Shown here: piece by piece, positions 9,701 through 20,005 of the stretch
How the letters are laid out: every line of letters starts with the position of its first letter
Numbering within the stretch: the stretch's first letter is position 1
Assembly (NCBI GenBank): GCA_030052745.1
Contig: JANBVO010000035.1
Location: 248,001-312,000 of the forward strand
Reading direction: 5' to 3'
DNA length: 64,000 nucleotides
Source of the DNA: Pleurostoma richardsiae
Lineage: Eukaryota; Ascomycota; Sordariomycetes; Calosphaeriales; Pleurostomataceae
Translations under genes and position numbers: made by a program
Notes under the pieces: model-generated
Database searches by the model: none
Told to the model about the DNA's origin: nothing
What the model saw: the letters and a program-made list of their open reading frames with translations, nothing else

Positions 9701-11736
9701 CTATACGCAGCGGTCCGACGGGATACCGGGTGAGAGGAACTGTGCTTGCGAAGTAGCGGTCAAGGCGGTTTATGGATATCGCAGCATTCGTGGCATTCCG
9801 CGATAGATAGCCAACCATGCCAATATTCCTCCGCATCGTCCTCACGAGGGAGAGCGTCGTGAAGGCGACAGCTGCCGTCAAAGGCTGGCGGGTTACCACC
9901 ACGTAAATGGTGAAAATAGACAGCAGAGCAGCAACGGGCATGAATTCAATCACCTCTCCCATGATTGCCCACAGGAGGGAGACTCTCCAGAGCTCATTCT
10001 GCTCTTTCTCCCGTGCATCGTCGACAATTTTGGTCATGGCATCTTCCCAGGCAAAGTACTTGATTGCCCTGATGGACCCGAGGTATTCAGAGATGAGGGA
10101 GATGCGCGCATCCTGCGCGGCCTTCACCTTGCGCTGGGTGCGTCCCATCCACTGGGCCAGCATTGCAGGAATAGGAGCCGTGAGTATCATGATGCTAGCG
10201 CCAACGAGAGCCGCCCACCCGGTGATCTTGTAGAGACCAATGAGCGCAATGATGACACCGACTGGACAGCCGATAATGGTTATGATGATGTCTCGAGCCT
10301 GGAAGATCGCATCGATGTCGCTGGCCACTGGTTGAAGTTAGCTTTTGTGACAGACACTCCAAGAGGGATGGAAACTGGGAGCACTGCGACGGCAGTATCC
10401 CCGAGCACGTCCGCCAGAGACCGCGAGGTTAAATGAAAGGGGGTATCTGGACTGCCAAAGACGTACTGAGATTCGCGAGCCGGCCCGCAGCAGTGCTCTT
10501 CTGCGCCTGGGTGGCACCCGTCGTGTTGGGGTTGTTGAGCACATCTTCCTCCATCTCCATGGAAGACATGGCCCTGACATAGAGCTCCTGGGTCATGGCG
10601 GATTTGAGGCGCACTATGAGACGAGTAGACGTGAAAATATACTGCTGAAAAGTGACGGACCTGGCCATTGGACCCGCGAACATGAGGAACAGCCAAAGTC
10701 CTGGTCGATAGCGAGCAGCGTCAGGAGCTGCCAAGTACGCCAGGAGTTCATACATGGCAAACGGGGCCACCATCTCGATTGAGTATGTGAGTGCCGACCA
10801 GATAGCCATGAGGATGATCTCTTTCCTCAGGAAGATGAAGGTGGTGCGCAGCGTAGTTTTCCCTCTGTCCCTTGCCCCAAGAATCCGCGAAAGGAGAAGC
10901 AATGGCTCATCGTACCAGGGGAGGGACGGCAACTCATCCATAGTCACTTGCCTTCGGCAACCCTTCCAAACCAGGGGAGTCAGCCACTCAAAAGTCAGGT
11001 ATAGATTGAACCAGCTACATGTCTCTTCAGCGGCGGGCTCGCTTTCCGGTGGCCTCTGCGAGGAGGTCAGCTCCATGGATGGTGGAAGCCATTCTCTCGG
11101 CGTGAGAAGCGCAACCAGTAGAGCAGCTGCGACGCTGGAGAATGCCCCGAGCACCATAGCAGTCGGGTGATGGTCCGAATGAACAGCCAACAGCGGAAGC
11201 AGTTCGGACGCGAACAGGAGGAAGAAGGCGCCCGTCAGTAGGAAGTTGACTTGGTGCAAGGCAAGATGTCGCCATCTGAGATCGTTGGCGAGCCTGAGAA
11301 GTCCGACGAAGAACGCGCAACCGATCATAAGGACGTTCAGCCATTGTCCACCGTTCCGAACCGCATCCACGATGATGAAGCCCAAAGCAGCTGCTCGAGT
11401 GAGCTGGGAACATAACTCGAACGGTAGCCGGATCTTCGCCGCTTTGATGTCTAGCCGCGGTCCCTTTGCAGCTCCACGGAGGACGCCACTGAGAGTCCAC
11501 AACAGCGAGATGAAGAAAACAGCGGTGTGCAAATAGCCACTCGTCGCCAACCGCGCGGCAGTGTTGATCCATGCAACGTCCGTTTGAGTAGATTGACTGG
11601 CGCTGCACTGTTAACAACCGTAGATCTCACTGACATCTGAGTTCTCGTCGTACCTGAAGTAAGAGACTTGGTTGTACTCTGGCGGCTCGTGGCGCGCGCC
11701 AGACACACCGACGTCGAACCTGTAGAGCGAATCCAT
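6779..11736 (-). CDS. ABCC-type (MRP-like) multidrug ABC transporter
   Basis: Full-length ABC exporter of the fungal MRP/ABCC group, expected in the plasma or vacuolar membrane; the substrate cannot be read from sequence. Exons are 11736-11654, 11602-10467, 10327-9332, 9283-8861 and 8733-6779 (4593 nt, 1530 residues), all frames agreeing. The order is a short TMD0 of several membrane segments, TMD1, NBD1, a charged Lys/Glu/Asp linker, TMD2 and NBD2. NBD1 has Walker A GTSGSGKTT near 645, signature LSGGQ rebuilt exactly across the 48-nt intron 9284-9331, and Walker B LLLLDDIFSALD near 761. NBD2 has Walker A GRTGSGKST near 1260, signature FSHGQ near 1415, LLLLDEATASMD near 1437 and an H-loop IAHRL. 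NBD1 has Asp instead of the catalytic Glu and VTQ where VTH is usual, the asymmetry typical of this subfamily. Confidence 0.94.
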
Positions 11737-13783
11737 CACCGCTCCAGATTCCCCTAGACCTGTATCAAACAAGGCTGAAAGGGTAGAAAGATGGGGGATG
11801 CCTGAGCAGAGACACAGGCATCACGGGCTTTATTAGTAAATTAAGCAGATCTCACAACACTTGCCGCGAAGGAGCCTCAATTGCTGCCTGCAATCTGCAC
11901 AATCACGGCAGCCTCGGCGGGTCGAGATGCCGGGATGTGTATGTAGGACCCTTATCTCCAACTTGGAGCTTCCTGATTGAGCAAGGAACGTTTCGAATTG
12001 GTGCGGATCGCTGTTGTTGCCTAGAACGCAACCAGCAGCCCTACAATATCGAACTGAATGGTGAAATGAGTCAAGAGAGACGAGAGAACTCTATTGCAAC
12101 CGTGGCTGCTCCTCTGCAGCACGGAATCAACTTGACGGCGAAGTACACGAACGAGCCGATAGCCCAAGAAGCCCGTAGACGATAGCACGCCACCATGCTG
12201 AGAAATGAGATCAGTTGTACGGTGTGAGTTCTAGAGACAAGGATCACGATCCTGAACAATGTCCCGAAACCCCTAGAGTCTAGCAACATTGCAAAGATAA
12301 CACTGGCTCGACTGAACGAGAAAGATAGAGGACTCTTGTAGGGTAGGACCTTTCTCCCCATGCCTAGGTAGGTAGATAATTGCACCTTTGTTCATTTGAC
12401 GCTGCTGGGCGAAAGTGCAAGTTGCCTCGAGCAGCGAAGAGTGTCGTCTTGAGCAGAAACAACTCGAACAAGGCAGACACGCCCTGTTATTGAGACGATT
12501 GATCGAAATTCCATTCTCGAGGGACACTGGAAGAGGAAATGCCATGAAGAAAGCAAGTATCGTGAAGGGGCCGGGCCGTTCAGCGCAAGCCTCCGCAGGG
12601 TACAGTAGCAGTCTAGCGTGCCTAAATGGTAGGAATCCAGGACAGGGGCTCTCCGCATTGCTTGGCGAAAGCTTCGGCTCTTCACATAACACGGAGAACG
12701 GAGTAGAGCCTCACCACACCACTCACTGGTTGGGTGGCCCTAGCTGCCATCAGTAGGACAAGGCGGAAGGACTTGTGTGTACCGCGTTCGTCGACAATTT
12801 TGTGTGCGAAAATCCAAGAGACTTAACGTTATGCTGCGTTATGCTACAGTCCCCGAGAGAAGGTGTCCTTCCCTACCTAGGTATGCATTACGCAGCAAGA
12901 ATAGGTAGTTTGCTATAGGCGAATTTATTCTCCTATATGACAGTAGCGGCCAGGTATCGGCGCAGAGGGAGCACCACATAGGGTGGCATAGAGACAGCAC
13001 CTTCGTGTATGTACTGTACTCTGCTGCACAAAGGCACAGAGGACGCATGACTGAAAAGAACGCACACAGGAGGCGGAGCATCTCGACCTCGGAGCAGTGC
13101 CCTCAGTGCTCTGGTAGGTAACGAACGGACTGGAGGAGCTCGATGGGGCATGATGACGTGTTGCCTGCGCTACTTGTTTTTCGCCCTTCGCGCAGGTTTT
13201 TGGCCCAGCTCAGGTAGTACTCCGTACTGTATGTAGGTTCGGCTACTCATATCATGTTTTTGTCCGAAGTATTTTTCTCAGCGGGCAGTCAATGCCCTCA
13301 CATCTCTGCTGTCTGGGGCTTCTACTGTAGGCACATGACGCAGAAGGGTGCTATTATGTTGATACGGGAGAGTTATTGGTTTGCAAGCTGGAATGCTGCA
13401 ACACGCGGCGCCTCTTCGCTTCCTACACGTAGTATTGCTCTCTCGGAGCCTGCATGAGCGAAGTATGTACCTTACATACGATATAGTACGTGAGTGTACC
13501 TGAGGTACCCCGTACACTGTACTGCATAGTACAAGCGGAGAAGAGAGAAAAGTTCGTATTCAATTTTTTCTCGCGAATTCAGCAAAATGCGTGACGCGCG
13601 GCGTCATACCTTGAACCGGCGAGTGGGCCCCGGATCGGGGGCCACCAATCTGGGAGATCGTGTTCCCTGCTTTTCAGGGGCCGGTTTCTATTTCGGTCAA
13701 GCGCAACCGCCTTCCCGGGCAGCCATCCAGCCCATCCAAGCCACCCAAGCCATTCATGGGACGGATGTTTCGTTTCCCTCCTG

Positions 13784-13816
13784 CCCTCCAAGCCCTCCAA
13801 GCCCTCCAAGCCCTCC
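13784..13816. repeat. CCCTCCAAG minisatellite
   Basis: Three full and one partial tandem copies of the 9-mer CCCTCCAAG. Diverged copies (CCATCCAAG, CCACCCAAG) precede it at about 13724-13750. The array lies in non-coding sequence. Confidence 0.8.
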
Positions 13817-14738
13817 TTGTCCCTGCCGGCAAGGGCGCAGGGGCAGGGGCGGGCGGAACGAACCACCAGACCGAGACATGCACGTGTAACCCGTAAACAA
13901 AGCACATCAGCCGCGCAAGCAGCTCTCTGCAGTCTGTACTGTACTGTTAGTGCCATACAATATACACAGTCACTGTCTTCACACACTCTGTCGAGATGTC
14001 CCTTGTGCTCGTCATGACAGACACACGTAGTGTACCCAAGATAGACTTGGCTCAGCATGAGTAGAAGTCAGGAACACTGATTGCCTCATTGCCTCACTAA
14101 GCACCTCACATCCAAGGACAGGTTTGCCTGCTTAAGGATAGACAGTCTTGGCTCAAGTGGTCCTGATCGATCACCAACACCCACTCCGCATCACAGGACG
14201 CTGCACTAACAGCACTCGCATCATCCACACATCCACACACCCACACCCACTTTGCCACATGCAGCTGCGCTAGTGCAAGGTACAACACGCAAAAAAAGAA
14301 GAGCGAGAAGCAACCCAAGACAACACCATCTTGCCAAGTGCTGATCACAGGGCGGGCCTTGGCCCTTGGGCTCCACGATCGTCGTTTCTCTTTGTCAAGC
14401 TACCGCCCGCGGGCCCAGACTTTGCCAGACTGCCAGCAGTGCCAGTCTTTTTCCCCGTTGCAATCGCTGCTTCGCTTCCCGAAGCTTCCCCTCGAGCCGG
14501 CAGCCCGGCTCTTCCCCGGTGGCGCCCCCGTTTGGGTGGTCCTTGCCCTGGCGGTGCAGGCTGTGGTGAAGAGTGAAGAGTGAAAGGTGTGATGGAAGGC
14601 GTCAGGGGTAGGGGTACCTTGCACCCCGGCCGCGGTACTCGTGCTCACCCGCATCCCAGCGCCACTTGCACGTACCGTACCGTACCGCACCCCCCTCCCC
14701 CCTTCTCCTCTACCTGCACGCCGTACTGTATGCTCCTC

Positions 14739-14746
14739 GTATATAG
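14739..14746 (+). promoter_or_regulatory. TATA box, probable GH17 glucanase promoter
   Basis: GTATATAG lies about 305 bases before the glucanase ATG, after a C-rich stretch and before a CT-rich leader. That layout fits a fungal core promoter with a leader of about 270 bases. The transcription start is inferred. Confidence 0.5.
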
Positions 14747-15050
14747 ACGTAGCCACCCACCACATCTCTTCTCTCGCTCCTGATGTTGTCTCTTTTCCCC
14801 TTAGTCTTGCTCCGCCACGAGAACCTACGTTGCTCGTCTTCGACACACATTCGCTTACCACAATAGACGTCGACTTTCACTCAAGACGCACCTTCTCCTA
14901 GATAGTCCCTACTTCTCTGTCTCTACTCGCTTCCTAGGTCTTTCTTGATTACTCTCCTTGACAACACTTCGGACTGTAACCCACCATCACTCGATTGGAT
15001 CGTTTCTTTGGAATAGACAAACGTTGGGAACATCTACAACTACCGTCAAG

Positions 15051-16473
15051 ATGCACGGAACCTCCAAGATGCTGGCTCTGGCCAGCTCCATCACTTCCGC
15101 CATGGCCGCGGTCCAGGGCTTCAACTACGGCTCGACCTTCACCACCGGCGCTGCCAAGGAGCAGGCCGACTTCGAGAGCGAGTTCAAGATCGCCCAGGCA
15201 CTGTCCGGCGCTCCCGGCACCTTCAACAGCGCCCGCCTCTACACCATGGTGGTAAGTTGGACTCTTGGGTCCTCAGTGCTTCCTTCTTGAGCCCCTTCAC
15301 TGACAATCTCTCCAGCAAGGTGGCACTACCAATGACCCCATCTCCGCCATTCCCGCCGCCCTGAACACCGACACGACCCTTCTCCTGGGCTTGTGGGCTT
15401 CCGCTGGCGACGCTACTTTCGCCAACGAGCTGCAGGCCCTCAAGACGGCAGTCTCCACTTATGCCGACTCGTTCAGCTCTCTGGTTGTCGGTATCTCGGT
15501 TGGCAGCGAGGACATCTACCGCGAGAGCCCTACTGGCCAGGCCAACGGCGATGACCCCGGTGCGAGCCCAGACACCATTGTCGATTACATCGGCCAGGTG
15601 AAGGACGTCCTGACGGCGGCGGGCATCTCTGTCCCCGTTGGCCACGTCGATACTTGGAACGCCTGGAGCAACTCCTCCGTCACCTCGGTCATCGAGGCTT
15701 GCGATTTCATCGGCATCGACACCTACCCCTACTACCAGAACACCGAGACCAATGGCATCGACGATGCCAAGTATCTCTTCGACAAGGCCGTTGCCGTGAC
15801 TGCGGCGGCCGCTGGCAGCAAGCCCATCTGGGTCACCGAGACTGGCTGGCCTGTGAGCGGTCCCACCGAGAACCTGGCTATTCCCTCCACCTCCAACGCC
15901 AAGACGTTCTGGGACGAGATCGGCTGCAATGAGCTCTTCGGCGTGACCAACGTCTGGTGGTACACTCTCCGCGACGCCGACCCTGGCACCCCCAGCCCCA
16001 GCTTCGGCATCATCGGCTCTTCCTCCACCACCCCGCTGTACGACCTGTCCTGCAGCAACGTCTCGTCGTCGTCCTCCTCGTCCGCTGTGTCGTCCGCCAC
16101 CAGCTCTGCTGCCGCTGGCGGATCCTCCACCACCCTGTCGGTCGCTGTTTCTCAGTCAAGCGCCGCCAGCGCCGCCGCCGGCTCCGCAACGAGCGTTGCC
16201 GTGGGTGGCAGCCCTGCCCTGAGCAGCGGCCTGCCCAGCTCTCAGCTCTCCCTTGAGGCGCAGACTTCGACCGCCGCCGCTACCGGGAGCGCCGCTACCG
16301 GAACTGGCTCCGGCTCCGGCTCTGGCTCTGGCGCTGGCACGGGCTCGAACAGCACTGTCGCCGCGACTGCCACTCCCACCCCGTCTCTGACAACTGCCAG
16401 CACCGGTGCCGGCAACGCCGTCTCCCTCGGCGCTGCGTTCGTCGCCCTCATGGCCGCCATGCTGGCTCTCTAG
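15051..16473 (+). CDS. GPI-anchored GH17 glucan endo-1,3-beta-glucosidase (EglC-like)
   Basis: Cell-wall beta-1,3-glucanase of glycoside hydrolase family 17. Exons 15051-15251 and 15316-16473 give 452 residues; the 64-nt intron has a GTAAGT donor and falls after YTMV. An N-terminal hydrophobic signal peptide ends near the Ala/Val-rich segment before GFNYGS, the start of the mature fold. The proton-donor Glu is in VGSED (about Glu132) and the nucleophile is in VTETGWP (about Glu242). GIDTYPYYQ is another family signature. From about residue 315 the protein is a Ser/Ala/Gly/Thr-rich stalk including a GSGSGSGSG run, and it ends in a hydrophobic tail ([11 protein letters not shown]) after a small-residue stretch. 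This is the layout of a GPI-anchor signal, so it is expected at the plasma membrane and wall, remodelling glucan. Confidence 0.94.
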
Positions 16474-17002
16474 ATTCAGACCGATATCCTTCCGTTGGTG
16501 ACTCCATTCCTTCTCGCATCATGACCGGCGTTCTGGAAACGGGAAAAAAAGGGTCACGGAAACGAGAGGAGGCCACTTGTCATACCGTCTAGAACTGGTA
16601 TGCTACGTACATATATGCTTTTTGTAATTAGCAGGGAAACCCCAGGCATACGGGGAACGGGCGCATTGTTTTCTTCATCAGAGTGCGAATAGGGAGACAA
16701 ACTAGACGTGTACGCGAGACATAGCTCCGGCGGGCTTGTAGATTCTATGTACTTTTTTTTGGAAGGTTAGCACTCAGCTGAGTGTCTAGCAAAGCTGGTT
16801 GAATATAATGGCCTTCAACAATATGTTCGTGCTATGTTCTCAAGGTTCGTGACATGTACAAGTACATACATACAGTTGTTGGCTCGTCAGCGACAGTCAA
16901 GTTGACAGTGAAGCAGAATACATAAAAGCCTAAGCCATCAAGCGGTATTCGTGCTCCTCGGGCTTATAGTGAGTGATGTCCTGAGCAGGCTGGCACCGTG
17001 CG
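16474..17002. other. Intergenic between convergent GH17 and PI-PLC genes
   Basis: This 529-base stretch between two stop codons should hold both 3' UTRs. It has A- and T-runs (about 16543-16551 and 16752-16760) and no gene that I can support. Confidence 0.6.
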
Positions 17003-19021
17003 CTAGAAGTTCGTCTCGATCAGCTTGGCGACGAGGTCGTTGTCCTCGGGCAGCTCGGGGTAGTCGAGCGGCACGATGCCCAGCCTCTGCCGCCCGCCCG
17101 CGCCGCCGGCGCTCCGCTCCTCCAGGTAGTTCCTCGTCACGACGTTCATGCCGTCGACCCACTTGCCGACGAAGTTGCTGTGCGCGCCGACGGCGATCCA
17201 CTTGGCCTCGGCCATCTCGCCGTGCTCGACGGGGTCGCCCACCGCGGAGCAGAAGTTGACGAACCACGTCGCCTCTGCGGGCGGTCGCACCTCCGCCCCG
17301 TCGGCCTCGACTCCTCCCGCGCCCTCTTCCTCCCCCTCCTCAGCCGCCGCCGGCGGCACTATCGCCTCCTCCTTCGACTTCGGGGCGGGTGTCCACCCGG
17401 GCGCCGCGCGCTCCATCATCCGCTGCACGAGCGAGCTCTTGTGCGCCACCAGCTCCTGCAGCGCCATGCGCTCCGCGTACTTCCACTTGTCCTGCAGGCG
17501 CACGCGCGCCCCCGCGGGCGTGACGATGGTGAAGTCGGCCGAGTCGTTGACCCACGCCGAGAGGTCCAGCAGACCGAGGTGGGCGCGCGCGTGGACGGCC
17601 GGGTCGGCGTGGTACCGGCGCAGCAGCACGGCGCGGCCCCTCGCGGCGCCGAGGGTGGGCGGCGCGGCGGACGGGGCGACGAGCCAGGGGGAGGTGCCGT
17701 CGGGGAGGGGCGGTGCGCGCGCGATGGCGTCGGCGACGGCGGCGTAGAAGGGCGCCGGGTCGGCGCGCTCCTGCTCGGAGCTGTCGTCGTTGTTGATGCT
17801 GACGAGGACGGTCTCGGTCGGGGGCCGGCCGGCCGGGCGCAGGAAGGCGAAGACCTCGGCCATGACGGACTCGAAGGGCAGGTAGCGCGGCAGGTCGATG
17901 GGCATGCCGCCGTGGTAGCAGTACAGCCCGCCGTCCTCGCCGCGCACGCGCAGCCGCAGGTCCAGGAAGCGGATCCCCAGCGCGAGCTGCTGCGTCACCG
18001 TCAGGTACTGCGTGCGCACGAAGGGCACGCTGCTGCGCGCGCAGGTGTCGTGCGTCCCCGGGATGGTCATGGCCGACAGCGGCGTGGCGTCCGGCACGGC
18101 CGCCATCCACGACGCGAGGCTGTAGCCCAGCGCCGGCCGGCTGTACCAGCGCAGGTCGCGCGTGGGCGTGTCGTCGGCGAAGATGGCGTGCACCCGCCCG
18201 TTGAGGACGGCCATCTGCGGCGGGCACGCCGCGGTGGCGCCCCCGACGGACTCCTGCGGCTGCCAGGCGCCGCCGGTGTAGGCGGCCACGTAGGCGGCGT
18301 GCGACTCGTCGCCCGGGCCGGCCTCGATGAAGCCGAGGTAGGCGTTGCGACCGTACGACGCGGCGCTCACGCCGGACGCCGCCTTGCCCTCCGAGACGTC
18401 ATCGCACGGCGACCAGGTCGCGGCGATGTAGTCGTAGCGGTAGCCGAGGATCTCGCGGTCGGGCGAGGCGTCTGCGCAGAGAAGGTGCAGTACACCACCG
18501 AGGACAAAGAGCGCCGGGACGCCGGAGAAGAGCTGGTGGTCCGGCGCCAGGGGGACAGGGGGTGTCCACTGCTGGTCGGAAGCGGTCCATATGGTTAGAT
18601 ACAGCTGGCTGTCGCGCAGGAAGGTGAGGAAGAGCTTGTTGTGGAAGGCCACGAGGGCCGGAGTGCTGTGAGCGATGACACCGGCCGAGGCGTCGAGGCC
18701 GCCGAGGTTGTCCCACTCGAGCTTCTCATCTGCATCATAGCAGTAGTGTACCAGCTCGCCTGTCGCCTCTAGAGCGATGACGGCGTGGAGCTGCCCGTTC
18801 AGGTTGGCTAAGACAGGCAGGCCGCCCTGCGGGAATGCCTGTCGTGGGCCAAACTCGCCTTCCTTGATGGTTCGGGCATACCACAGGTCCCCATTGAAGT
18901 CCTCCCACAGACACCATAGGGAGCCCCGGTGCGTGGCCACGGCGGGAGTTGACTTTGACTGCCCGTGGCCAAGCTCCTGGAGCAGGCCGGAGCTTGAGAG
19001 GCCGTGGGGCGCCCACTCCAT
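17003..19021 (-). CDS. PI-PLC X-domain-like phosphodiesterase with N-terminal beta-propeller
   Basis: Single-exon gene of 672 residues. The N-terminal half (about 25-305) contains about six repeats of 45-50 residues, each with a pattern such as LPVLANLNGQLHAVI or CPPQMAVLNGRVHAIF followed by an aromatic strand. This resembles fungal lectin-like (fucose-lectin/PLL type) beta-propellers. The C-terminal half is a bacterial-type phosphatidylinositol-specific phospholipase C X domain: MTIPGTHDT (His about 324), DLRLRV, then CYHGG (His about 370). The two histidines of general acid-base catalysis are thus both present, 46 residues apart. A Glu/Ala/Pro-rich insertion sits at about 545-585. The start has no signal peptide or membrane segment, so a cytosolic or unconventionally exported protein is likely. 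Substrate (PI, GPI or another phosphodiester) is not determinable from sequence. Confidence 0.88.
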   Translation of the reverse strand: MEWAPHGLSSSGLLQELGHGQSKSTPAVATHRGSLWCLWEDFNGDLWYARTIKEGEFGPRQAFPQGGLPVLANLNGQLHAVIALEATGELVHYCYDADEKLEWDNLGGLDASAGVIAHSTPALVAFHNKLFLTFLRDSQLYLTIWTASDQQWTPPVPLAPDHQLFSGVPALFVLGGVLHLLCADASPDREILGYRYDYIAATWSPCDDVSEGKAASGVSAASYGRNAYLGFIEAGPGDESHAAYVAAYTGGAWQPQESVGGATAACPPQMAVLNGRVHAIFADDTPTRDLRWYSRPALGYSLASWMAAVPDATPLSAMTIPGTHDTCARSSVPFVRTQYLTVTQQLALGIRFLDLRLRVRGEDGGLYCYHGGMPIDLPRYLPFESVMAEVFAFLRPAGRPPTETVLVSINNDDSSEQERADPAPFYAAVADAIARAPPLPDGTSPWLVAPSAAPPTLGAARGRAVLLRRYHADPAVHARAHLGLLDLSAWVNDSADFTIVTPAGARVRLQDKWKYAERMALQELVAHKSSLVQRMMERAAPGWTPAPKSKEEAIVPPAAAEEGEEEGAGGVEADGAEVRPPAEATWFVNFCSAVGDPVEHGEMAEAKWIAVGAHSNFVGKWVDGMNVVTRNYLEERSAGGAGGRQRLGIVPLDYPELPEDNDLVAKLIETNF

Positions 19022-20005
19022 CGTTTGGCTTACTTCAAGTGCCTAATTTATCTGAGATGTCTGTGATCACCGTCAGCTATTGCTCTAAGATTCCGGATAC
19101 GAATACTAGCGTACTTGATTGAATTCCTGAATGCAGGAGGGGTGTAGTCAGTAGTGACTGTATATCTGGGCGCGGAGCTCGGAAACGTTTGGTTTCAGCC
19201 GAGTTGCGTCACTCGCCCCGCGCGCAAGGTGCGACAGTCGAGTTGCTCAACGTAGAGCTGTTTCTTCAGATTGTAGGCAGTCTGGATTCGTCAAAGGTGA
19301 AGAAACATCTGGCAAGCTTGACCTTGATGTCACAGAGCAAGCCACGATGGACAATAAGGTGAAGACGTGCCATCAATGGCGGGACGGGGTTGAAATCGTT
19401 TAAATCGGAAACCGAGGTCGAGGTTGCGCACTTAAGCGGTTTCAGGTCCGACAGCTGACTTGTTGAGCTACTGGCAATCTGTAGCACCCTCGAGCCTGTG
19501 GCAACAACCAAGTGACATTCTTCATGCGAACCTGCCTGGAGTGACCTCGAGTGAACCGGTTATAGAGAGCTGCTGTCTTGCTAAGGAAAAGGTGCAGGAG
19601 TGGTGGTCTGCACCGGTAAAAGCACAGAAACTCTTGCTCGCGTGTCCTCATGTTCCCACTTCTCATGTTGAAGATATCGAAAGTCACCCATCTTAGATGT
19701 CTCCCGGAAGACAAGATGAGCCTACGATCTACCTGCAGAGGCAGTTCAGAGCAGCAGCATGTCGTTGTGTTCAGGAATGTCTCGGCAGCAACCCCCTGCC
19801 TTCGCTCAGCCTTACCTACAGTGTTGCCAAGAAAAAAGTGGGCGTTGAGCTTCTTAACCGTGGCCCCCCTGACGACCTTAAATTGCAGTGCGCTTTTATA
19901 TCGCGTGCCCCTCTTACAGCACACTCCCTTCCTAGGAGACAGAGCTCTTCCGCACAGCTCCCAGCCCGCAATTGAAGGAGCTGCTCCGCTCGTAGCAACT
20001 CCAAC
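19022..20005. other. Divergent promoter region, PI-PLC / ZIP transporter
   Basis: This 984-base gap lies between two divergently oriented start codons, so it must contain both promoters. I see no gene in it; short frames on both strands look random. A TATA-like string (CTTTTATATCG) at about 19892-19902, about 105 bases before the ZIP start, is a plausible core promoter. Confidence 0.55.

Larger units (their letters stand above)
11737..15050. other. 3.3-kb intergenic region
   Basis: I find no supportable gene here. Open frames are short and conflicting on both strands. The region contains scattered CCTAGGTA and GTAC/TACTGTA-rich strings (about 13490-13530), an inverted TGACG/CGTCA pair at 13592-13606, an imperfect GC-rich inverted repeat at 13623-13645, a CCCTCCAAG minisatellite, and a CA-rich tract at about 14220-14250. 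The right end (about 14690-15050) is the pyrimidine-rich promoter and leader of the GH17 glucanase. Confidence 0.6.

Noticed and set aside
17180-18598. 472-codon frame antisense to the PI-PLC-like gene
   Set aside because: It mirrors the codon bias of the true gene on the other strand and shows no domain.
6779-19021. Secondary-metabolite or resistance cluster around the ABC transporter
   Set aside because: No polyketide synthase, peptide synthetase, terpene cyclase or pathway regulator lies nearby; the neighbours are conserved household genes and a 3.3-kb gap.
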